From Patescibacteria group bacterium (GTDB taxonomy: Bacteria > Patescibacteriota > Patescibacteriia > 2-12-FULL-60-25): a stretch of DNA of 7,875 nucleotides. Positions 1 to 6,230 of this stretch are shown here, piece by piece. The position numbers and the translations under genes are program-made. Position 1 is the stretch's first letter. Each line of letters begins with the position of its first letter. The DNA lies in assembly GCA_018824765.1 (NCBI GenBank), contig JAHJFW010000114.1, forward strand, positions 1 through 7,875. Reading direction: 5' to 3'. The notes beneath the pieces were generated by a model that saw only the letters and a list, made by a program, of their open reading frames with translations, was not told the origin of the DNA and made no database searches.

Positions 1-2
1 AA

Positions 3-269
3 TTGACGCTTGAACAAATTAACCGGCACCTCGAAAATCTTCCCGGTTGGAATTACTTGGCGCGCGGTTTGGAAAAAACCTATGCCTTCGACAACCGCGA
101 AGAGGCGATGAAATTCGTGCATGCTTGCGGCATTGCGGCTGAAAAGTTCAAGCATCCAACCGCGGTTGATTTGCATGAAAACTCTGTCAAACTTCGATTA
201 ACGACTTTGGATGAAAACAGTGTAACGGAAAAAGACGTGCAAATGGCACACGAATTTGATAAAATCTAA
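3..269 (+). CDS. Pterin-4a-carbinolamine dehydratase-like protein, degenerate active site, possibly 5' partial
   Basis: This 88-residue protein has the layout of the PCD/DCoH family. It has an N-terminal helix and a Leu-Pro-x-Trp (residues 13-16), then LEKTYAFDNREEAMKFV (23-39) matching the family's 'F.F.df.eAm.Fv' strand-helix, then AAEKFKHP (45-52), and a C-terminal VTEKDV (74-79) leading into the last helix. The family dehydrates 4a-hydroxytetrahydropterin formed by aromatic amino acid hydroxylases, using three histidines: an HHP pair and the His of a later T-H-D. Here only one of these is clearly kept: the HHP pair is KHP (50-52) and THD is TLD (68-70, Leu69). Activity is therefore doubtful, and a divergent or non-catalytic role is possible. 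The first codon available is TTG at position 3. Family members usually run to about 95-100 residues, so the true start may lie before the window. The family call is fairly sure; the function is not. Confidence 0.8.
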   Translation: MTLEQINRHLENLPGWNYLARGLEKTYAFDNREEAMKFVHACGIAAEKFKHPTAVDLHENSVKLRLTTLDENSVTEKDVQMAHEFDKI

Positions 270-317
270 GCTAATTGGACGCGTTGTCATATTTTCAACA
301 CTTATACGTTAAAATTC

Positions 318-890
318 ATGCCCGCTGAAACGGAAAAAAATCCAGATTTGGAAATGCAAAATAAACGCGAGTTTTTTGAGCGTCTGAAAAACGATCCCGC
401 TAATATCGCCGAACTTTATGACCGCAGTGCTGATAAGCTGTTCAGATTCTTATTGAAACGTGTCGGCCATAAAGAAACTGCGGAAGATATGGTATCGCGC
501 ACTTTTGTTAAATTGCTCGAAGCTTTGCCGTCTTTGGTCTGGAAAGGCGTATCAATCGAAGCGTGGCTGTATAAAACAGCCACCAACGGTTTGATTGATC
601 ATTGGCGCAGTGCTGGCCACAAGCGCGAAGTATTGGCTGACGAATTTCCCGACGTTGAATCCGAAGACGATCCGGCCTTTATCGCAGAAATAAATATCGA
701 AGCTGAAAAACTGGAACCTATTTTAAGTGAATTGTCTCCGCGCGATCAGCAGGTGTTGGATCTGAAATTTTTCGGCGGTTTTGAGCTGGCGGAAATCGCG
801 GCGGTTATGGATATTCAGGTGAACCACGCTTCCGTACTTGTCTATCGCGCGCTCAGGCGTTTGCGAAAAAAATACCTTGCAAATGTATGA
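318..890 (+). CDS. ECF-type RNA polymerase sigma-70 factor
   Basis: This 190-residue protein has the two-domain build of extracytoplasmic-function sigma factors. Sigma region 2 spans about residues 29-99: AELYDRSADKLFRFLLKR, then the acidic core-binding stretch ETAEDMVSRTFVKLLEAL (53-70), then WLYKTATNGLIDHWRS (83-98), equivalent to the -10 recognition segment. An acidic linker (about 106-131, PDVESEDDPA) leads to sigma region 4 (about 132-185) with LSPRDQQVLDLKFF and a helix-turn-helix at ELAEIAAVMDIQ...VYRALRRLRKK (157-185). There is no region 1 or 3. The start is the ATG at 318; an in-frame ATG at 354 is an alternative, and neither has a clear Shine-Dalgarno. The next same-strand gene, 75 bp on, encodes a giant membrane protein whose cytoplasmic N-terminus looks anti-sigma-like, the usual genomic position for an ECF regulator. 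The family call is firm. The ECF subgroup and target promoters cannot be read from here. Confidence 0.93.
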   Translation: MPAETEKNPDLEMQNKREFFERLKNDPANIAELYDRSADKLFRFLLKRVGHKETAEDMVSRTFVKLLEALPSLVWKGVSIEAWLYKTATNGLIDHWRSAGHKREVLADEFPDVESEDDPAFIAEINIEAEKLEPILSELSPRDQQVLDLKFFGGFELAEIAAVMDIQVNHASVLVYRALRRLRKKYLANV

Positions 891-895
891 AATTC

Positions 896-934
896 AAGTC
901 TGTAAAGTCAGAAGTCCATCAAGTCCATAAAGTC
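896..934. repeat. Short direct repeats of AAGTC, period about 9 bp, in the sigma-A2M spacer
   Basis: AAGTC occurs five times, at 896, 905, 912, 921 and 930 (spacings 9, 7, 9, 9). The fuller units are AAGTCTGTA, AAGTCAG, AAGTCCATC, AAGTCCATA and AAGTCTTGG. The array begins 5 bp after the sigma factor stop and ends about 30 bp before the A2M start. It does not form a strong hairpin. It could be a decayed microsatellite or a set of protein-binding half-sites. The stretch GTCAGAAGTC (907-916) matches 9 of 10 bases of GTCAGACGTC in the MEMO gene repeat (6328-6337), which favours a shared microsatellite origin. Confidence 0.7.
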
Positions 935-950
935 TTGGAATTTGGAATTT
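935..950. repeat. 7-bp tandem duplication TTGGAAT TTGGAAT
   Basis: TTGGAAT at 935-941 is followed directly by an identical copy at 942-948, and the period runs on through 950 (GGAATTT at 937 and 944). It joins the AAGTC array to the A2M start region. The second copy contains the possible TTG start codon at 942 of the next gene, so that start may simply be repeat sequence. GGAAT resembles the -35 motif of many ECF promoters, but no matching -10 at the right spacing before the gene is evident. Confidence 0.6.
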
Positions 951-965
951 ATTTTTTCGCTTAAT

Positions 966-1211
966 ATGAACGAAAGTCTTGAATTACGAGCCGATAGGCT
1001 GGACGCCGCCTTAAAGGCTTCTGCCGAGGAGTGTAATAATGCCGGACTCCGGCCGTTGTTAGAGACGGCCGAGGCTTTAAAGCGCGAGGCCGCTAAAGAA
1101 GTCGCGCCACTCGACAAAAATGTCGCCAAGCGCCATAAAAATCTATTATTGAATATGGTTCGAAACAACAAACAGGCTGAACAGCAGGGACAGCCGTCCA
1201 AGAAACGCAGA
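966..1211 (+). other. Cytoplasmic anti-sigma-like module of the A2M protein
   Basis: Residues 1-82 precede the transmembrane helix and, by the positive-inside rule (KKRR at 79-82), face the cytoplasm. The segment has LRADRLDAAL near the start, then GLRPLLETAEALKRE (residues 27-41), then a proline and LLLNMVRNN (60-68). This 'eLrpLLe.A..L + short linker + r..lL..m' arrangement resembles the N-terminal helical region of zinc-free anti-sigma or DUF5667-like membrane proteins that follow ECF sigma genes in some Gram-positive-type and candidate-phylum bacteria. I recognise the pattern by eye; it is not a confirmed domain hit. Confidence 0.5.
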
Positions 1212-4200
1212 GGTTTTAAGGCTCCGCTAATTTGGTTTTCCGGCGCAATTGCCGTGGCCGCGGTTTTGGTCGCTGTTTTTATTGCCGTCAAACCGTCGGG
1301 TTTGCCGCAGTTGCCGGGAATGGTAGAGGAAAAAATCAGCCGCATTTTAATTCCCGAGGCTTATGCCATGGATGCTTTTAATTTGACCGCAGAAGCGAGT
1401 GATGCGGCTGGCGCCTCGGTTGATACGGCTTTTGACCTGACTTCAAAAGTTGATGTCAACGCTGATGACTTGAAACAGGTTTTGCGTCTTGTTCCGGAAG
1501 TGCAGTTTACGGTTGAAGCTGCAGGCGATAATGAATTCAAAATCAAACCTAATGCAGCGCTTAAACCCAACACCGTTTATAAAGTCATGTTGGCCGCGGC
1601 CGTGCAAAAAGCCGACGGAAGCGAATCGGCGCGTGATTTTTCTTGGGCTGTGCAGACAAAAAATGTTTTTCGCGTTCTTTCGTCAGTACCGGGAGATGAA
1701 ACAGATGGCGTGCCTTTGAATTCCGCGATTGAAGTAACCATGTCGCAAACCGGCTGGGAGGATCCCAAGGATTTTCTCTCGATCGAACCGAAAACCGACG
1801 GCCGTTTTGAAACGCACGGGCGATCTTTGGCTTTTATTCCGGCCAAACCTTTGACACCCGGTCAGATTTATACCGTCACTTATAAAAAGGGTTGGAAGAT
1901 AGCGGATAGCGATTTGGCGCTTCAGTCGGACTACGTAATTCGATTTGAAACGCTGGCTCCTGAACTGGCTAAAGATAAAACTTTGATTCGTCTTGAGCCG
2001 AGTGGAACTTTTTTTGAGTCAGCGCCGAATAGGGAAGCGTTTATAAATGTTTATGGCGGCGACATCGGAGAGCTTAATGAGGGCATAGAACTGACCGGCT
2101 ACGCGCTCTCAAAAGATGACGCCAAAAAACTCATTACCGAATTCAACGCGATTCCGTGGTGGGCGAGATGCACGCGCGAGCGCGGAGCTGTGTTTGAAAC
2201 ATATGCCAAAAATAAGAGTTTCGAAGCCACTTCGACTTTGGAAAGCGCGGGCAATTATTGGCAGACATTTTTCCGTGTCCCCGCCCAAAAAGCCGGCATT
2301 TATCTGGTCCGCATCACTCCCGGAACAGCCACTCCGACAACGGAAATTAAGGACACTTGGTTAGTTTTGCAAATTACCGATGTGGCCAGCTATAGCATGT
2401 CTGATGTTGACGGCGGTTTGTTATGGGTGATGAATGTTGACTCGAAGCGTCCGTTAACAAATATGGCGGTGAAAGTCGAGGATAAGACATATAGCACGGA
2501 TCAAGACGGCCTCGTGCGTTTCCCGACGCCCGCGTCAATCAGCTCGACTTCAACCGAACCCGCCACAGTGATTTTGGAAGTCGGGAGTGGCGAGCTTTCC
2601 GCGTTGGCGCCGTTATATAAGAGCGGCAACCCATGGGATTACGGTTTTGGCTGGAATTCGGCCGGTACCGATAACAACGTCAGTTATTTATTCCTTGATC
2701 GTCCGCTCTACCGCAATCAGGATCATTTGATGTTCTTCGGATTTACCCAAGATCGAGATGAGAAAGAGCCGGCTGGTGAATACAAAATTCAGTTGCGAAA
2801 ATCAGGCGTGCTGGATTATTCATCCTATGCGGAAAAAGTTTACAGCGAGCAGACCGTAACTCCGGATGATTCCGGTTTTTTCCGAGGAGATATTTCTTGG
2901 GACACGTTGGCCGCCGGTTATTATGAATTGGTGTTGTTGAGAAATGGTGAAGAGCTTCGAAGTAAAAACGTGGAAATTCGCAATATTGTCAAACCGGCAT
3001 ATTCAATCGATGTCACGACTGATCAAAAATCGCTGTTTGCCGGCGATGTGCTAACAGGCAAGATAAAGGTCACGCATTTTGACGGCACTCCGGTATCGCG
3101 ATTCAAGCTCACCGCAACAGTCAGCGGACCCTATGACCGACTGTCCGCAGATATTGTAACTGACGATGCCGGTATGGCCACCTATCGTTTTGAAACCAAG
3201 CGCCAGACCTGCGATTTGAACCAAAAGTATGTCTATTGCAGCAGCCAATGGATGGATTATGTTGAAGTCAAGCCGGCAGAGGCGGAAGAGGCGGATATTT
3301 TGGGATCAACTTACGTTTTAATTTGGTCATCGCGCGTAAGCACGCAAGTCAAGCCCGAAATCAAAGGCGATACCGCGGACATTTCATTTTTTGTGAGAAG
3401 GATTGACCTAGCAAAATCGGATTACGTTTATAGCGATGCCGCGCTTGGCGAGCCTGCGGCCGGCATTAAAATTACCGGCCGGTTGATTGAGCGCCATGTG
3501 GAAAGGATTGAACAAGGGCCGGAATTCAGCGTCTTTGATTACATAGAAAAGAAAGTCATTCCCACCTATCGCTATGAGATGAAAGAACGCGTAGTGATGA
3601 ATGTTGATCTTACGACGGACGGTGGCGGGCACGCGCACCTGCAAGCGCCGGTGGCGAATGATGTTACTTATTATTTGAAGGCGGTGGTTAAAGATGAGCA
3701 GGGAGCCGATAATATCATTACCACCGGTTTTGCAAAGGATTGGTATGAGCATTATTCCGGGGCGGCATCTACGGTCGGCTATAATTATTCTTTTAGTCCG
3801 AGTATGCCGCGGGAGCTTTCAAATTATAAATTGGATGAAGAGATTTCATTATCCATCTTCAACAATGACAGCGACAAAGACATCAAGGTTCAGGATAGCG
3901 ATACACCGTCATTTTTGTACATCGAAACCATGCGCGGCATCAAAAAAACCATGGTTACGAACAAAGCGACATATGTATCACGTTTTCGCGAGGAACTTAT
4001 TCCCAATGTTACGGTTTATGGCGTGATGTTCGGAGCCCGTGGATTTACGGAACTTAGCACCAGTTTGTCTTTTGATCCGACAGACAGGCGGCTTTCCGTA
4101 GAGATTGTGCCTGATCAGACTTCTTATGCTCCGGGCGCGAAAGTTTCAGTCAAAATTAAAGTGAAAAAACAGGATGGTTCAGCTTCGGCCGGAGCGCGCA

Positions 4201-6230
4201 TGGCAGTGAGTGCAGTGGACGAGGCGTTATTGGCGCTGTATGGAGATTTCGATCAAGATCCGCTGGGCATTCTTTACAGTTGGGTTTCTGACGGAATTAT
4301 CCAAACCCGTTCTTCGCACGGCGCTTTGTCCGAGGCATTTCGTGCCGGCGGCGCCGAGTGGGGAGGCGGCGGAGGGGAAGGAGTCAGACGCAACTTTAAG
4401 GATACAGCCGCATTCGAAGTTTTAACCGCCGATCAAAACGGCGAAGCAGTGCTAAGCTTTACGGCTCCCGACAATATTACCTCGTGGCGACTCGTGGCGT
4501 CAGCCGTAACTCCTGAACTTTATGGCGGTTATGGAAAAACCAGCCTCGCAGTTACCAAGCAGATATTTGTAGACGCGGTTATTCCGCAAACACTGTTGCA
4601 ACAGGATCAACCGGTGTTGAAGTTACGGGCTTTCGGAACAGCGCTTAAAGCCGGCGAATCTTTGACTTACAAAATCAATGCTCCTAGTTTGGGCATAATC
4701 AATCAATCCGTTCCAGGCAAGGCAGGAGATCCGGTTTATTTGCCTGTTGATCATTTGAGCGAGGGAACGCATAGGATTCTGTTGCAGGTGCAGTCAGCGG
4801 CCGGAACCGATACCATTGAGCGCAAGGTAAACGTGCTTGCGTCCCGTTTTACCAAAGATGAATTGGTAACAGCTGGACTGTCTCAGGGATCCGGCTTGCC
4901 GTCTCTCGGAACATTGCCGGAGGCGAGTATTATGTTTTCGAGTTTGACGCAAACACGCTATTTGTCCCGTGTGCAAAGCCTCGCTTATCCATGGTCGGCG
5001 CGCATAGAGGCGAAATTGGCGGCGCTGGTATCGAGGCAATTGCTTAATACCGTTTACAACCAAAAGGATGTTGCCGAATCAGGACCACTGCTGAATTACC
5101 AGCGCGATTCCGGCGGCATTGCCATACTGCCCTATGCTTCGGAAGATGTTGAACTGTCGGCCAAGGTGGCGGCCGTGGCTCCTGAAGTTTTTGATAGCGC
5201 AAAGTTGGCGCGATATCTGTGGTCAGTCGGGGAGGATAAAAATGTAAGCCGCGAAGAAGCGTTGCGCGCCTTTTCAGGGCTGGCCGCGCTCGGCGAGCCG
5301 GTGCTGATTCAGCTGGCGCGTTTCAGCGAGGAGCAAGACTTGAGTTGGCGTGAATTGCTCGCCTTGGCGCGCGGTTTGGAAGCCGCCGGAGATCGCGAAG
5401 GTTCGTTGGAGATTTTGGAAAAACTGCTTGTCAAAAGCGAGGATCGCGATGGATTGATTCGTTTGGCCGTGGCTGAAGATGAACGTTCGGTGATGGAAGC
5501 CACTGCTGAAGCCGCCGCTTTAGCCGCCAGTTTGCATCATCCAAAGGCAGAAGGACTCAATGCTTACCTTGAAAAAAATTGGGCCGAAGATGTTTTGAGC
5601 GATTTGGATCGCGCTTATTATCTGAAGCATATTATTCCAACCTTGGCTGCCGGCGATGTAACCATCGAATATACGTTGGACGGCTATAACGAAAGAATCA
5701 TTGAAATCAAAAACGGTTTGAGCCAGTACCTGACTTTGACGGCAAGCGAAGCCGAAGCCTTCCGCGCCATCAGCGTTTCAGGTCCTGCGGCGGCCAGCTT
5801 TGTGCGGCGCACGTCCGGTTTGCCGGCAACGGTTCCGGAAGTCAGCCTCACGCGCGAATATGCGGTTGAAAATGGGAAGATTGAAAATTTGAGCGAAGGC
5901 ATGACAGTAATGGTAACGCTTAAACCTGTTTGGAAAGAAAATGCCCAAGACGGTTGTTACATCGTGCGCGATCGATTGCCCTCGGGGCTGACGCCGATAC
6001 AATCTCTTTTCTTCAATTATTATGATTCGTATGACATCTGGTATCCGACCGAGGTTGAAGCCCATGAAATCAGTTTCGTGATTTGCAAAACCAAGAATCC
6101 AAAGCCCATAATCTACAAGGCGCGCGTGGTGAGCCGCGGAACTTATCTGGCTGAGCCGGCATCAATGCAATCAATGGAGACACCTGCTGTTACCGCATTG
6201 ACCGATCAAAAAACCGTAATCATCAAATGA
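966..6230 (+). CDS. Giant membrane-anchored alpha-2-macroglobulin family protein with anti-sigma-like N-terminus
   Basis: The product has 1754 residues numbered from the ATG at 966; a TTG at 942 would add eight residues but lies in repeat sequence, and neither start has a good ribosome binding site. Domain order: cytoplasmic anti-sigma-like segment (about 1-82); KKRR (79-82) and one transmembrane helix (about 87-108), inside-to-outside; a linker with AYA (132-134); two Big_5-type Ig-like domains (about 152-232 and 235-331); then macroglobulin domains, with DRPLYR (578-583) and KPAYSIDV (from 676). The A2M core follows: a five-glycine run (1133-1137), RRNFKDTA (1141-1148) and PDNITSW (1168-1174). 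Next come a helical thioester-domain-like region (about 1330-1550) and a terminal domain with RDRLPSGL and RVVSRGTYLAEPA. Bacterial A2Ms act in the cell envelope and are thought to trap attacking proteases; here the thioester Cys-Glu-x-Gln equivalent is lost (YPWSA, 1341-1345), so any trapping would be non-covalent. The last bases overlap the next gene. The family call is very sure; the sigma control is inferred. Confidence 0.93.
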   Translation: MNESLELRADRLDAALKASAEECNNAGLRPLLETAEALKREAAKEVAPLDKNVAKRHKNLLLNMVRNNKQAEQQGQPSKKRRGFKAPLIWFSGAIAVAAVLVAVFIAVKPSGLPQLPGMVEEKISRILIPEAYAMDAFNLTAEASDAAGASVDTAFDLTSKVDVNADDLKQVLRLVPEVQFTVEAAGDNEFKIKPNAALKPNTVYKVMLAAAVQKADGSESARDFSWAVQTKNVFRVLSSVPGDETDGVPLNSAIEVTMSQTGWEDPKDFLSIEPKTDGRFETHGRSLAFIPAKPLTPGQIYTVTYKKGWKIADSDLALQSDYVIRFETLAPELAKDKTLIRLEPSGTFFESAPNREAFINVYGGDIGELNEGIELTGYALSKDDAKKLITEFNAIPWWARCTRERGAVFETYAKNKSFEATSTLESAGNYWQTFFRVPAQKAGIYLVRITPGTATPTTEIKDTWLVLQITDVASYSMSDVDGGLLWVMNVDSKRPLTNMAVKVEDKTYSTDQDGLVRFPTPASISSTSTEPATVILEVGSGELSALAPLYKSGNPWDYGFGWNSAGTDNNVSYLFLDRPLYRNQDHLMFFGFTQDRDEKEPAGEYKIQLRKSGVLDYSSYAEKVYSEQTVTPDDSGFFRGDISWDTLAAGYYELVLLRNGEELRSKNVEIRNIVKPAYSIDVTTDQKSLFAGDVLTGKIKVTHFDGTPVSRFKLTATVSGPYDRLSADIVTDDAGMATYRFETKRQTCDLNQKYVYCSSQWMDYVEVKPAEAEEADILGSTYVLIWSSRVSTQVKPEIKGDTADISFFVRRIDLAKSDYVYSDAALGEPAAGIKITGRLIERHVERIEQGPEFSVFDYIEKKVIPTYRYEMKERVVMNVDLTTDGGGHAHLQAPVANDVTYYLKAVVKDEQGADNIITTGFAKDWYEHYSGAASTVGYNYSFSPSMPRELSNYKLDEEISLSIFNNDSDKDIKVQDSDTPSFLYIETMRGIKKTMVTNKATYVSRFREELIPNVTVYGVMFGARGFTELSTSLSFDPTDRRLSVEIVPDQTSYAPGAKVSVKIKVKKQDGSASAGARMAVSAVDEALLALYGDFDQDPLGILYSWVSDGIIQTRSSHGALSEAFRAGGAEWGGGGGEGVRRNFKDTAAFEVLTADQNGEAVLSFTAPDNITSWRLVASAVTPELYGGYGKTSLAVTKQIFVDAVIPQTLLQQDQPVLKLRAFGTALKAGESLTYKINAPSLGIINQSVPGKAGDPVYLPVDHLSEGTHRILLQVQSAAGTDTIERKVNVLASRFTKDELVTAGLSQGSGLPSLGTLPEASIMFSSLTQTRYLSRVQSLAYPWSARIEAKLAALVSRQLLNTVYNQKDVAESGPLLNYQRDSGGIAILPYASEDVELSAKVAAVAPEVFDSAKLARYLWSVGEDKNVSREEALRAFSGLAALGEPVLIQLARFSEEQDLSWRELLALARGLEAAGDREGSLEILEKLLVKSEDRDGLIRLAVAEDERSVMEATAEAAALAASLHHPKAEGLNAYLEKNWAEDVLSDLDRAYYLKHIIPTLAAGDVTIEYTLDGYNERIIEIKNGLSQYLTLTASEAEAFRAISVSGPAAASFVRRTSGLPATVPEVSLTREYAVENGKIENLSEGMTVMVTLKPVWKENAQDGCYIVRDRLPSGLTPIQSLFFNYYDSYDIWYPTEVEAHEISFVICKTKNPKPIIYKARVVSRGTYLAEPASMQSMETPAVTALTDQKTVIIK
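4986..5009 (+). other. Degenerate thioester site of the A2M protein
   Basis: Residues 1341-1348 read YPWSARIE. In thioester-forming bacterial A2Ms the corresponding stretch is YPYGC-x-EQ, whose Cys and Gln make the internal thioester. The Tyr-Pro and aromatic positions are kept, but Gly-Cys is Ser-Ala and the Glu-Gln pair is absent. The following helix-rich sequence still fits a thioester domain, including GGIAILPYASEDVELSAKVAAV, the usual 'GGf..wp....s...ta' helix start. The fold is probably retained without thioester chemistry. The alignment is by eye. Confidence 0.65.
6227..6230 (+). promoter_or_regulatory. ATGA stop/start overlap coupling A2M and MEMO-like genes
   Basis: The ATG of the MEMO-like gene (6227-6229) overlaps the TGA stop of the A2M gene (6228-6230). 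No Shine-Dalgarno stands before this ATG, so ribosomes finishing the A2M most likely re-initiate here. This ties the two products together in expression and suggests a shared job at the membrane. Confidence 0.8.

Noticed and set aside
275..315. Possible sigma-70 promoter before the sigma gene (TTGGAC or TTGTCA with TATACG/TAAAAT)
   Set aside because: No combination of these boxes has spacing near 17 bp (I find 13, 15, 19, 20 or 22), so I cannot support a specific promoter although one is likely in this gap.
891..950. CRISPR-like array in the spacer
   Set aside because: The units are only 5-9 bp with 0-4 bp between cores; there are no spacers of CRISPR length and no cas genes.
942..965. TTG at 942 as the A2M start codon
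   Set aside because: It lies inside the TTGGAAT duplication, adds a hydrophobic EFIFSL stretch unlike the start of a cytoplasmic helical domain, and has no ribosome binding site; ATG at 966 is the simpler start.
908..1345. Reverse-strand open frame of 145 codons opposite the start of the A2M gene
   Set aside because: It lies antisense to the well-supported sigma-A2M region, its sequence is low-complexity Ala/Ser-rich as expected from the complement of coding DNA, and it shows no family pattern.
3408..3752. Reverse-strand open frame of 114 codons within the A2M gene
   Set aside because: It is wholly antisense to a conserved macroglobulin region and has no recognisable domain.
4356..4382. Glycine-rich run (five Gly) as a special insertion in the A2M
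   Set aside because: Glycine-rich loops just before the 'R.NF.DTA' strand are common in bacterial A2Ms, so it is family-typical.
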